Below, one piece after another: positions 19,872 through 27,362 of a DNA stretch of 40,817 nt. Source of the stretch: Chloroflexota bacterium (GTDB lineage Bacteria > Chloroflexota > Anaerolineae > Caldilineales > Caldilineaceae); assembly GCA_030058085.1 (NCBI GenBank), contig JASGTU010000388.1, forward strand, positions 1 to 40,817, written 5' to 3'. Position numbers and translations under genes: made by a program. The first letter of the stretch is position 1. Every line of letters starts with the position of its first letter. The notes under the pieces were generated by a model, which saw only the letters and a list, made by a program, of their open reading frames with translations, did not search any database and was not told the DNA's origin.

Positions 19872-19980
19872 CATCTTACACCAACTCCAGCGCGACCGCC
19901 CGGCTCCCCTCTACGCCGCGACTGCGCTATCATACAGGCCAAACCAGCCGCCGATCCGCACGCCCGCTGAGGTTACGCCC

Positions 19981-20904
19981 ATGACCAACGCCGCCAACCC
20001 GCCCGTTGCCCTCGTGCCCAATCAGGGCTGGGACCCCCGCCTGCTGATCTGTCGCCATGACCTGGCCTATGCAGGCTACACCCTGCCCATGCACGTGTTT
20101 ATCGTCGTCACCGAGCGCTACGTCGTGCTCGTCGACACCCTGATCAACGCCTCCACAGCCGAGGCGCTGATCGACATCGCCCGCCCACACCTGGCAGGCC
20201 GCCAACTGCTCGTCGCCAACACCCACGCCGATTCCGACCATGCCTGGGGCAACCAGTACTTCGACGGGCCGCACAGCCCCGCGCCCGCGCCCATCATCGG
20301 CACGCGCCGCTGCGCCGCACGCCTACGTTCCGCCGCGGAGCAGGCCGCCCTAGCCGAACTGAAGGCCGAGCAGCCCGCCGAATACGCAGGCGTGCGCCTC
20401 GTCCCGCCGTCCATCCTCTTTGACGACGTCCTCGTCATCGACGGCGGCGACCTGACGCTCGAATTCTTCGCCACCCCAGGCCACACGCCCGACCACTGCT
20501 CCATCCGCCTGCCGGAGATCAGCCTGCTTCTCGCCGGGGACGCAGCCGAGCAGCCTTTGCCGTTTGTGGGCGACGGCGGGCTGCGCGACCTGCGCGCCTC
20601 GCTGAAACGGCTCGCCGCGCTGGAGCCGCGTGCGGCCTTCTATTGCCACGCGCCCGTCGACGCCGGCCCGGACTTGATCCGCGCCAACCTCGCCTATTTC
20701 GACCGGCTTGAAGCGCGTTGCCGCGTCGCGCTGGCTAGCGGCGCGCCCGCCCAACCCGCGACGGACGCCGATCTGGAGGCGCTGATCGATTTCCCCTTCG
20801 CCGCCGCGATCCCGCCCGGCGTCCAAGTCGAGCGCGGCTTCTACCGCCCAGGCCACCACGCCGCCATCCGCGCCATGCTCGCCCGCCTCGGCGGCGCGGC
20901 CTAA
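19981..20904 (+). CDS. Metallo-beta-lactamase-fold hydrolase
   Basis: A 307-residue protein with the MBL metal-site pattern: NTHADSDHAWG (His82, Asp84, Asp86, His87; an HxDxDH variant of HxHxDH), ATPGHTPDHCSIRLP, LLAGDAAEQP and a late FYCHAP histidine. There is no signal peptide. The first metal ligand set has Asp in place of the second His, as seen in some glyoxalase II-like and uncharacterised members, so the substrate is not predicted. ATG 19981 has GAGGT seven bases upstream. It is divergent from the DNA methylase and followed by the nadA promoter after about 30 bases. Confidence 0.82.
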   Translation: MTNAANPPVALVPNQGWDPRLLICRHDLAYAGYTLPMHVFIVVTERYVVLVDTLINASTAEALIDIARPHLAGRQLLVANTHADSDHAWGNQYFDGPHSPAPAPIIGTRRCAARLRSAAEQAALAELKAEQPAEYAGVRLVPPSILFDDVLVIDGGDLTLEFFATPGHTPDHCSIRLPEISLLLAGDAAEQPLPFVGDGGLRDLRASLKRLAALEPRAAFYCHAPVDAGPDLIRANLAYFDRLEARCRVALASGAPAQPATDADLEALIDFPFAAAIPPGVQVERGFYRPGHHAAIRAMLARLGGAA

Positions 20905-20935
20905 CATTCCGCCTGCTTACCGCAGTAGTGTCATA

Positions 20936-20964
20936 TTGACATTAACCCCCAAACCCCGTATACT
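20936..20964 (+). promoter_or_regulatory. Promoter of nadA
   Basis: TTGACA (20936-20941), 17-base spacer, TATACT (20959-20964): near-consensus. The predicted start is near 20971. Confidence 0.85.
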
Positions 20965-21072
20965 TGCCCGTGTAGCGTCGGCATGCGCTTTGCCGCCCAG
21001 ACAGCGGCCTTTCCTGCGCTGATTTGTCCCGGCCCGCCGGCAGCCGGAACCGAGAGAAATGAGAAAACAAAC

Positions 21073-22125
21073 GTGCCTATTCACGCATCGTCGGTTCAAG
21101 AAACGTATGAGCAGATGAAAAAGCAGCTCGCCAACGTCGTGCCCGACGTCGAGCTGCGCATCAAGGCCGAACTGGCCTACGAGATCAACCGCCTTAAGGT
21201 GGAAAAGAACGCCGTCATCCTCGGCCACAACTACATGGAAGCCGCCCTCTTCCACTCCGTGCCCGACATCGTGGGCGACTCGCTCTACCTCAGCCGCATG
21301 GCCGCGCAGACGGACAAGGACATTATCGTCTTCTGCGGCGTCGAGTTCATGGCCGAGACCGCCAAGCTGCTCAACCCCGAAAAGATGGTCCTCCTGCCGG
21401 CGGAGAAGGCGGGCTGCTCGCTGGCAGCCAGCATCACCGCCGAGGATGTGCGCCGCCTCAAGGCCCAGTACCCCGGCGTGCCCGTCGTCACCTACGTCAA
21501 CACCTATGCCGACGTCAAGGCCGAATCCGACATCTGCTGCACCTCCGGCAATGCGGTCGAGGTGGTCAATTCCTTCGACTCGGATACGATCATCTTCCTG
21601 CCCGACGAGTACCTCGCCAAGAACGTCGCCAAAGAAACGGGCAAACGCATCATCGTCCCCTCGCGCATGTCCAACATCGAGTTAGCAGAGGCCGGGGCGG
21701 ACTTCGACATGATCGGCTGGCATGGTCGCTGCGAAGTGCACGAGCAGTTCACCGTGCAAGACGTGGCCGACGTGCGCGCCCAATTCCCGGATGTGGCGAT
21801 CCTGGCCCACCCGGAATGCAGCCCCGAAGTCGTCGCTGCGTCGGATTTCTCCGGCAGCACCACGGCGATGATCCGCTTCGTCGAGCAGACCGCCAAGCCG
21901 CACTACCTGCTGCTGACCGAGTGCAGCATGGGCGACAACGTGGCCGCGGCCAACCCGCACAAGGACATGCTGCGCCTGTGCAGCGTACGCTGCCCGCACA
22001 TGAACCAGATCACCTTGGAAGACACGCTGGAGGCGCTGCGCAAGGACCAGTACCAAATACACGTGCCCGAGGAGATCCGCGTGCGCGCCGCCCAGGCCGT
22101 GCAGCGCATGATCGCCATCGGCTAA
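21073..22125 (+). CDS. nadA: Quinolinate synthase
   Basis: NadA condenses iminoaspartate with dihydroxyacetone phosphate to quinolinate in de novo NAD synthesis, using a [4Fe-4S] cluster. With GTG 21073 as start it has 350 residues, normal for the family. Cluster cysteines are Cys115 (KAGCSLA), Cys156 (ICCTSGN) and Cys307 (VRCPHMNQIT). Other landmarks are ILGHNYME, FCGVEFMAETAKLL and HPECSPEV. An in-frame ATG at 20983 lies only about 12 bases past the predicted transcription start, has no ribosome-binding site and would add a Pro/Ala-rich extension, so I prefer GTG 21073 although its ribosome-binding site is also weak. No nadB or nadC is in the window. Confidence 0.93.
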   Translation: MPIHASSVQETYEQMKKQLANVVPDVELRIKAELAYEINRLKVEKNAVILGHNYMEAALFHSVPDIVGDSLYLSRMAAQTDKDIIVFCGVEFMAETAKLLNPEKMVLLPAEKAGCSLAASITAEDVRRLKAQYPGVPVVTYVNTYADVKAESDICCTSGNAVEVVNSFDSDTIIFLPDEYLAKNVAKETGKRIIVPSRMSNIELAEAGADFDMIGWHGRCEVHEQFTVQDVADVRAQFPDVAILAHPECSPEVVAASDFSGSTTAMIRFVEQTAKPHYLLLTECSMGDNVAAANPHKDMLRLCSVRCPHMNQITLEDTLEALRKDQYQIHVPEEIRVRAAQAVQRMIAIG

Positions 22126-22159
22126 GCGCGACGAACAGCAAATCGCAAACGCTCACCCC

Positions 22160-22200
22160 GCCTGCCGTGGAGTTTACAACTCTCCGGCAGGCTTCTTCGT
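22160..22200 (+). terminator. Intrinsic terminator after nadA
   Basis: GCCTGCCG ... CGGCAGGC with an inner GGAG/CTCT pairing forms a long hairpin (22160-22192), followed by T-rich TTCTTCGT. Confidence 0.75.
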
Positions 22201-22229
22201 TGCCCGCCCTCCTGTCGGGATGGTATAAT
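22200..22229 (+). promoter_or_regulatory. Promoter of the SgcJ/EcaC-type gene
   Basis: TTGCCC (22200-22205), 18-base spacer, TATAAT (22224-22229). The perfect -10 compensates for a moderate -35. The leader to ATG 22368 is about 130 bases. Confidence 0.6.
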
Positions 22230-22367
22230 CTCCCCGTCATCGGCAACGCGCTCAAGCAGGGAGGTTCTCGCCAGGCCCTCTTGCCAGCATCTACACATTA
22301 CCAACCAAGCCGTGCAGTAATTGCCGCGCTTCGCGCGCTTGCTGCCTCCACGCACGGAGATCGCGCC

Positions 22368-22763
22368 ATGCTCGCCACCCCTGAAGAAGTCGCTACGGCC
22401 ATCACCCGCCAGTTGGAAACCGCCTGGAACGCCGGCGACGGCCACGCTTACGGCGCATTCTTTACCGAAGACGCCAACTATATCACCGTCCTCGGCCACC
22501 TCATCCGCTCGCGCCAGTCCATTGCCGGCGCGCATCAGGGCATCTTCCACACGATCTACAAGGGCAGCACCGTGCGCCAGACTGTCGCCGACGCGCGCGC
22601 CCTCACCGGCGACGTCATCATCGCCCATGTCAATATTGTGCTCAACGTACCGTCCGGCTACATCGCCGGCGATCACAACGCGCTCCAGACGTTGATCATC
22701 ATTAACCGGGATGGCGTCTGGCGCGTCGCCCATTTCCAGAACACGCTGATCGTCCCGCATTAA
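22368..22763 (+). CDS. SgcJ/EcaC-type NTF2-like protein
   Basis: A 131-residue protein of the SnoaL/NTF2 cone fold, closest in pattern to the SgcJ/EcaC family: AITRQLETAWNAGDGHAYGAFFTEDANYI, then GHLIRSRQSIAGAHQGIFHTIYKGST, and VWRVAHFQNTLI at the C-terminus. ATG 22368 has GGAGA eight bases upstream. The frame is open far upstream but that part overlaps nadA and its terminator. The fold serves both as enzyme and as binding domain, and no catalytic residues can be assigned. It is followed by the aminotransferase gene after 52 bases that contain a short AATTAG/CTAATT inverted repeat (22762-22784). Confidence 0.8.
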   Translation: MLATPEEVATAITRQLETAWNAGDGHAYGAFFTEDANYITVLGHLIRSRQSIAGAHQGIFHTIYKGSTVRQTVADARALTGDVIIAHVNIVLNVPSGYIAGDHNALQTLIIINRDGVWRVAHFQNTLIVPH

Positions 22764-22815
22764 TTAGAGCGTCCCGCCCTAATTCTCTCTAGTAAATACC
22801 GGAGCAACCATCGTC

Positions 22816-23907
22816 ATGGCCGAACACCCCCAAACTCACCCCGCGCCCTCCAAGCCGGGCGCGTATCCCCGCGGGCCGGAACGTTCATCCGGCGCCCGTA
22901 TCCGCCACAAGCTGTCGTCGAACGAGAACCCGCTCGGCGCATCGCCCGCCGCCGTCGCCGCCATCCAGGCCGCGGCAGAAGGGCTGTGGGAATACCCGCC
23001 CTTCCTCGACGACGAACTGCGCAGCGCACTCGCCGCTCATCACGGACGCGGGCTGACGCCGGACCATTTCGTCACCGGCAACAGCGGCTGCGACGTGCTC
23101 AATCTGATCGCCCGCGCCTTTCTCGTCCCCGGCGACGAAGCCGTGATCTGCCGCCCCACCTTCCCCATCTACGAGACGACGGCGCGCGCCGCCGGCGCAA
23201 CCATCGTCCCCGTAGACCTGCCCGCAGACACCTTCCGCTACGACGTCGACGCCCTGCTCGCCGCGGTGACGCCCGCTACGCGGCTGCTCTACCTGTGCAG
23301 CCCCAATAACCCGACCGGCATCCTACTTTCGGCGCAGCAGTGGGCCGATGTCCTCGCCGGCCTACCCGAACGCGTGATCGTCGTATTCGACGAGGTCTAC
23401 TACCACTTCATCACCGCGGCGGACCGGCCCGATCCGCTGGCGGACGCGGCGGACGGGGCCAACGTGCTAATTGTACACAGTTTCTCGAAGGCGTATGGCT
23501 TGGCGGGGCTGCGTCTCGGCTATGCCGCGGGCAAGCCGGAACTAGTCGCACAGGCGGCGGCGCTGCGTCTGCCCTTCCACATCAACGCGCTCTGCTTCGC
23601 CGCAGGACTGGCGGCGCTGAAGGACGATGCGCACGTGGCGCGCACGGTCGAGGTGACGCTCGCCGGGCGCGACTGGCTGTACGGGCAACTGCGCGAGCTG
23701 GGGCTGGAAGCATGGCCCAGCCAGGCCAACTTCGTGCTCTTCCGCTGTCCGACATCGGCGCCGGCGGCCGCGTGGGCGGAAAAGCTGCAAGGCCACGGCA
23801 TCCTCGTGCGCCCGGCCTTCGGCCTGCCCGACTGCCTGCGCGTCAGCGTCGGCCTGCCCGAAGCCAACCAGGCGTTCATCGACGCGCTGGGGACGCTTCT
23901 GGAATAG
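22816..23907 (+). CDS. hisC: HisC-like class I/II PLP aminotransferase
   Basis: A 363-residue fold-type I PLP enzyme resembling histidinol-phosphate aminotransferase. Landmarks are KLSSNENPLGASP, VTGNSGCDVLNLIAR, CSPNNPTG, VVFDEVYYHF and SFSKAYGLAGLRLGY with PLP Lys225, and a C-terminal LRVSVGLPEAN. The reaction would be histidinol-phosphate + 2-oxoglutarate exchange in histidine synthesis. It is not next to other his genes, so a broad-specificity aromatic or other aminotransferase of the same family remains possible. ATG 22816 has GGAGCAA upstream at a slightly long distance. Confidence 0.82.
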   Translation: MAEHPQTHPAPSKPGAYPRGPERSSGARIRHKLSSNENPLGASPAAVAAIQAAAEGLWEYPPFLDDELRSALAAHHGRGLTPDHFVTGNSGCDVLNLIARAFLVPGDEAVICRPTFPIYETTARAAGATIVPVDLPADTFRYDVDALLAAVTPATRLLYLCSPNNPTGILLSAQQWADVLAGLPERVIVVFDEVYYHFITAADRPDPLADAADGANVLIVHSFSKAYGLAGLRLGYAAGKPELVAQAAALRLPFHINALCFAAGLAALKDDAHVARTVEVTLAGRDWLYGQLRELGLEAWPSQANFVLFRCPTSAPAAAWAEKLQGHGILVRPAFGLPDCLRVSVGLPEANQAFIDALGTLLE

Positions 23908-23978
23908 GCCAAAAATCCACGGTCGAGGCACAAAAGAATCCCGGATCGCAACGCCGCCCTGTTGGCATGCATGGTTCA

Positions 23979-24021
23979 AATCAATGAGGCCGCTGGCTAT
24001 CACGCCGCGGCCTCATTGATT
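23979..24021. terminator. Bidirectional terminator between hisC and higA
   Basis: A perfect 15-bp inverted repeat AATCAATGAGGCCGC / GCGGCCTCATTGATT with a 13-base loop, between the convergent ends of the aminotransferase gene and higA. The A/T ends of the arms supply short U-runs in both directions. Confidence 0.75.
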
Positions 24022-24063
24022 ACCCTGTTGTCATAAGGCGTCACCCAGGACACAGGCTAAGCC

Positions 24064-24381
24064 CTACCTCGCCTGGTACACAGCCACTTCGGCGGCGATG
24101 CGCTCGCCAAACTCGTCCTCGGCTGTGTCCAGGTCATAGTCCATCTGCAAACCCAGCCAGAACTGGGGCGACGTATTGAAGTAACGCGCCAGCCGCAGCG
24201 CCGTATCCGGCGACACGCGGCGCTTGCCCAATACGATCTCGTTGATGCGCCGCGCCGGCGTGCGGATATCCAGGGCCAGCCGATTCTGACTGAGGCCCAG
24301 CGGCTTCAGGAATTCCTCAAACAACACCTCGCCGGGATGCACAGGCGCCAATCTATCTGCGAACTTTTCTGCGGGCATCAT
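24064..24381 (-). CDS. higA: HigA-type antitoxin (XRE family)
   Basis: A 105-residue protein with the HigA pattern: HPGEVLFEEFLKPLGLSQNRLALDI (about 15-39), RRINEIVLGKRRVSPDTALRLARYFNTSPQFWLGLQ. The helix-turn-helix lies about 28-70. It neutralises the toxin encoded just upstream and represses the promoter. It starts at ATG 24381 (or the second ATG 24378), one base after the higB stop, with the GGGGGTG at the end of higB as ribosome-binding site, so translation is coupled. The toxin-first gene order is the usual one for higBA. Confidence 0.92.
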   Translation of the reverse strand: MMPAEKFADRLAPVHPGEVLFEEFLKPLGLSQNRLALDIRTPARRINEIVLGKRRVSPDTALRLARYFNTSPQFWLGLQMDYDLDTAEDEFGERIAAEVAVYQAR

Positions 24382-24382
24382 T

Positions 24383-24670
24383 TCACCCCCGATGATAGTC
24401 TACAATCTCCACGTCATACGCGTCGCCCTCGCGCCAGACAAAGCAAATGCGCCATTGGTCGTTGATACGGATGCTGTACTGGCCGCGCCGGTCGCCGCTG
24501 AGCTTTTCGAGTCGGTTGGCAGGCGGCGCCTGCAAGTCCTGCAAAGACTGCGAATTGTGCAACATACGCAGCTTGCGCAGGGCCGTTCGTTGAATACCGG
24601 ACGGCAACTTAGCCGAGCGTTGGCGATCAAAGAGCGCCGCAGTCTCCCGATCTCGAAAGCTCCGAATCAT
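24383..24670 (-). CDS. higB: HigB-type toxin (RelE superfamily mRNA interferase)
   Basis: A 95-residue protein. It opens MIRSFRDRETAALFDRQ and has LRKLRMLHNSQSLQDLQAPPANRLEKLSGDRRGQYSIRINDQWRICFVW, the HigB-1/RelE fold signature, ending VEIVDYH. Members cleave mRNA on the ribosome. Basic residues (Arg and Lys in RLEKLSGDRRGQYSI) and the C-terminal DYH are intact, so the toxin is probably active. The start fits the family exactly, and the promoter -10 ends only 6 bases upstream, so the transcript is probably leaderless. No frameshift is seen. Confidence 0.93.
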   Translation of the reverse strand: MIRSFRDRETAALFDRQRSAKLPSGIQRTALRKLRMLHNSQSLQDLQAPPANRLEKLSGDRRGQYSIRINDQWRICFVWREGDAYDVEIVDYHRG

Positions 24671-24676
24671 AAACCC

Positions 24677-24705
24677 ATGATATAACGCCCTGCGTTAAAC
24701 GTCAA
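24677..24705 (-). promoter_or_regulatory. higBA promoter with embedded operator
   Basis: On the minus strand TTGACG (24700-24705), 17-base spacer, TATCAT (24677-24682). The spacer holds an inverted repeat TAACGC-N3-GCGTTA (24683-24697), a likely HigA/HigBA operator that would block RNA polymerase. Confidence 0.75.
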
Positions 24706-24843
24706 GCGCCAAACAACATGCAGTAAGTTCGTCCGGTATACTCCAGTGTTCTTCGGAACCCAGCATCTCGATGTAGGCGCGCCATCCCTGGCGTACAATC
24801 AGCACTTACACCAACTTCATCTGACAAGGTCGCCGCCTCCCCT

Positions 24844-25305
24844 TTACTCCTCCTCGCCCGTCTGCCGGTTGGCGAGAGCCTTCGCCCCCAGCGCCGCCAG
24901 CGAGATCACCAACGCCACCGCCGACATGATCAGCAGGAAGATCGCCGAGTCCCAGCCGAGCGAGTACCCTTGCGCCTGCGGCAGAATCCCCGTGTTGGCG
25001 AGAACGGTCACCAGGATGATTGAGGCGGCGATGGCAATCACCACCGTGAGCACAGAGCGGATCTTCGTCCGCTGCGACGCAGGCGGGAAGTAAGCGTTGC
25101 CGGCGATGATGCGCAGCAGGTAGATCCACAGACTGAGCATGAGAATCGCCATCACGCTTGCCGGGTATTCGATCCAGCGCACGCCGAAACCGTACAGCCC
25201 CGCGTTCAACATCAGCAAATATGCCAGCAGGATGAAGCACTGGTTGCCCACCTTATCCCGATAGGCCCGCTGCATCTCGTCTAGGCCGCGTCTATCCTGT
25301 TGCAT
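24844..25305 (-). CDS. Small four-helix membrane protein paired with an XRE regulator
   Basis: A 153-residue protein, with a charged N-terminus (QQDRRGLDEMQRAYRDKVGNQ) followed by about four hydrophobic segments: FILLAYLLMLNAGLYGFGV, VMAILMLSLWIYLLRIIA, VLTVVIAIAASIILVTVL and AIFLLIMSAVALVISLAAL. It ends in the cytoplasmic-looking KALANRQTGEEE. No enzymatic motif is seen. The gene overlaps the XRE regulator by 14 bases and shares its promoter. XRE regulators with small membrane partners of this kind are common and mostly uncharacterised; a stress- or envelope-sensing pair is only a guess. Confidence 0.85.
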   Translation of the reverse strand: MQQDRRGLDEMQRAYRDKVGNQCFILLAYLLMLNAGLYGFGVRWIEYPASVMAILMLSLWIYLLRIIAGNAYFPPASQRTKIRSVLTVVIAIAASIILVTVLANTGILPQAQGYSLGWDSAIFLLIMSAVALVISLAALGAKALANRQTGEEE

Positions 25306-25504
25306 TTTCGTCCTCCCAAAAAAGTTGATCCAGACTTTTGTCCAAAACCTTGCAGATGGCGATGCAGAGATTGATCGACGGGTTATAGTCCCCGTTCTCG
25401 ATGGCGTTGATCGTCTGGCGCGTCACGCCCACCGCCTCTGCCACATCCTTTTGCGACATATCCTTTGCCGCCCGCGCCGCTTTCAGCCTTAGATTCTTTG
25501 CCAT
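25292..25504 (-). CDS. Small XRE-family transcriptional regulator
   Basis: A 70-residue, single-domain Cro/C1-type helix-turn-helix protein: KAARAAKDMSQKDVAEAVGVTRQTINAIENGDYNPSINLCIAICKVLDKSLDQLFW. It belongs to the YozG/PF13443-like short regulators that bind DNA as dimers. ATG 25504 has AAGGAG six bases upstream. It lies first in a two-gene operon with the membrane protein, whose start overlaps its last codons. Two identical 11-bp palindromes in its promoter suggest autorepression. Confidence 0.92.
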   Translation of the reverse strand: MAKNLRLKAARAAKDMSQKDVAEAVGVTRQTINAIENGDYNPSINLCIAICKVLDKSLDQLFWEDENATG

Positions 25505-25539
25505 TGCGTCTCCTTGCGTGCATCACGGCTCATGATTAG

Positions 25540-25568
25540 AGGATAGCATAGATGCGACACAATGTCAA
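25540..25568 (-). promoter_or_regulatory. Promoter of the XRE/membrane-protein operon
   Basis: Minus strand TTGACA (25563-25568), 17-base spacer, TATCCT (25540-25545). One palindromic operator overlaps the -35 box. Confidence 0.75.
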
Positions 25569-25587
25569 ATATACCAGACACAATGTC
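25556..25587. promoter_or_regulatory. Two XRE operators spaced two helical turns apart
   Basis: GACACAATGTC occurs at 25556-25566 and again at 25577-25587, exactly 21 bp apart centre to centre. Each is an inverted repeat GACA-N3-TGTC; the second extends to CAGACA-N3-TGTCTG with flanking ATAT. Same-face cooperative binding by the XRE dimer is the simplest reading. Confidence 0.7.
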
Positions 25588-25715
25588 TGATATATCGTCG
25601 TTTTCGTCAATCAAACCGGACTAAGAGCAAGAAGCAGGAAACAAAAAACCTTCCAAGCAGTCTGCCGCTGCATGGAAGGCGTGGCATATCCGCAGGTTGA
25701 TCTCCGGCTGGTTTC

Positions 25716-25788
25716 TTCGCCACAAATTACACGAATTGTCCGAATGAGGCTCGGACCTTTTCGTGTAATTCGCGTAATTTGTGGCGAA
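25716..25788. repeat. AT-rich inverted repeat, element A (downstream of the sugar transporter)
   Basis: Arms of 22 bases (25716-25737 and 25767-25788) match at 21 positions as inverted repeats; core motifs are CACAAATTACACGAATT and AATTCGCGTAATTTGTGG. It is strikingly AT-rich against the surrounding DNA and contains ACGAATT/AATTCG words shared with element B at 27268-27330. It may also end the transporter transcript. Confidence 0.7.
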
Positions 25789-25814
25789 ATCTGTGATTTT
25801 CCTTTGCGGTTTGT

Positions 25815-27218
25815 CTATCCGTCCGCGGGCAAGGCCGCCTGCGCCGCACGTCGCGCCCGCAGCGCCTCCACCATGCCGGCATGCGACGCCCGCGTGATCG
25901 GGTAACGCCACGCGATCAGCAGGCTCGCCGCCAGAATGATGGCGGGCACGGGGCCGATGAAGAAACGGATGGCAGCCAGCGCGCTCTCCGGCTGCACGGG
26001 CGCAGGCATGGCGTCGGTGGGCGTGACATAGCCGGTGAACGAAAGCGACCAGGTCACGGCTAGCCCAGCTAGCGCGATGCTCGCCTTCTGCAAGAAGACC
26101 ATGAAGCCGTAGAAGATGCCCTCGCGGCGCATGCCCGTCTCCAGTTCGTCCGCCTCCATCACATCCGGCATCATTGCCCAGGGGATGAGGTAGGCCACGC
26201 TCACCCCAGCGCCGGCCAACAGCGCCAGCGGGATCACCAGGTGATCCTGGTCGGGCCTGAGGAAGGAGAGGGCCAGCATCACGCATAGCCAGAGCGTCGC
26301 GCCGATCATGTAGACGGTGCGCTTCTCCAACTTGCGGCTCAGCGCCGCCCACACAAAGAGGAAGATGAGCGACGCGCCCTGCACCGCGCCCAGGATCATG
26401 GGCATGCGCTCGGCGATGCCCATGTAGTAGGTGGCGTAGTAGACCAGCACCACCTGGATTAGCTGCAGCGAGAGCCAGGAAAAGAGGTAGAGGCCCATCA
26501 CATAGAGGTAAGGCCGGTTCGACAATGCGGTGCGCACCTGCTGCAGATAGGGCGTGCGCTCGGTGGCCTTCACCTCCTCCGCGGTCTCCGGCCGCTCGCG
26601 CGTAAAGACGAAGGCAACGAGGATCGAGACCGTGCCGACGACGCCCCACAGCGCGCCCGACGCCATGTAGCCGGTGCGCGGGTCCGCAAACTGGCCGACG
26701 ATGATGGGATGCAGCACAGCGCTGACCAGCGCGCCGCCGACCGAGAAGCCGAAGCGGTAGCTGTTGAGGCTGGTGCGCTCGTCATAGTCGCGCGTCAGTT
26801 CGGGCGTCAGCGCGGTGTAGGGCACGTTGACCACGGTATAGGTCGTGTCCAGCACCAACAGCACCAGCATGTAATAGATGAACAGGCCGGTCGGGCTAAA
26901 GGGCGGGACGAGCCAGAGCATGAAGTAGAGCAGGCCGAAGGGCACGGCGCCCCACAGCAGCCAGGGTCGACGGCGGCCCCAGCGCGTGTGCGTGCGGTCG
27001 CTGAGCCAGCCGATGATGGGGTCGTTGACGGCGTCCCAAAAGCGGTTGACGAAGAAGATCACGCCGACCGCCACGGGATTGAGCCGCGCCACGTCGGTGA
27101 GGAAGAAGATCAGGAAGAAGCCGCGCAGCGCGGCGGAGATAGCCGTGCCCAGGTCGCCGGACCCGTAGGCGAACTTCGTCCAGAAGGACAGCTTTTCGCT
27201 CTGGCTGGCGGTGTCCAT
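25815..27218 (-). CDS. GPH-family (MelB-like) sugar:cation symporter
   Basis: A 467-residue inner-membrane protein with about 12 hydrophobic segments. The N-terminal signature NRFWDAVNDPIIGWLSDRTH followed by TRWGRRRPW is the GPH/MelB pattern, in which the Asp residues bind the coupling cation. It includes GDLGTAISAALRGFF and a second-half MPDVMEADELETGMRREGIFYGF. It probably imports a glycoside or oligosaccharide with Na+ or H+, the kind of substrate the GH2 enzyme in this window could cleave, though the two genes are 20 kb apart. ATG 27218 follows GGGAGGGGAGC. It is flanked on both sides by related AT-rich inverted repeats. Confidence 0.92.
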   Translation of the reverse strand: MDTASQSEKLSFWTKFAYGSGDLGTAISAALRGFFLIFFLTDVARLNPVAVGVIFFVNRFWDAVNDPIIGWLSDRTHTRWGRRRPWLLWGAVPFGLLYFMLWLVPPFSPTGLFIYYMLVLLVLDTTYTVVNVPYTALTPELTRDYDERTSLNSYRFGFSVGGALVSAVLHPIIVGQFADPRTGYMASGALWGVVGTVSILVAFVFTRERPETAEEVKATERTPYLQQVRTALSNRPYLYVMGLYLFSWLSLQLIQVVLVYYATYYMGIAERMPMILGAVQGASLIFLFVWAALSRKLEKRTVYMIGATLWLCVMLALSFLRPDQDHLVIPLALLAGAGVSVAYLIPWAMMPDVMEADELETGMRREGIFYGFMVFLQKASIALAGLAVTWSLSFTGYVTPTDAMPAPVQPESALAAIRFFIGPVPAIILAASLLIAWRYPITRASHAGMVEALRARRAAQAALPADG

Positions 27219-27267
27219 GCTCCCCTCCCTGGGCGCGCAAGTGCGCCGGCGCGGTCGATTATTGCAG

Positions 27268-27330
27268 CCACGAATTGCCCGAATCTCACGAACGAAAATA
27301 CCTTACCTGAACCATTCGTGCAATTCGCGG
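27268..27330. repeat. AT-rich inverted repeat, element B (upstream of the sugar transporter)
   Basis: Arms 27268-27284 (CCACGAATTGCCCGAAT) and 27314-27330 (ATTCGTGCAATTCGCGG) are inverted repeats with 15 of 17 matches. The same ACGAATT / AATTCGCG words and the same inverted layout occur in element A. Confidence 0.6.
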
Positions 27331-27362
27331 CTCCGTTTCGGTTTGCGCCAGCCGTGTGCGAT

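Noticed and set aside
19806-19874. Longer DNA methyltransferase start at ATG 19874
   Set aside because: It would translate the 13-bp repeats into a non-homologous leader. Family homology begins just after ATG 19805.
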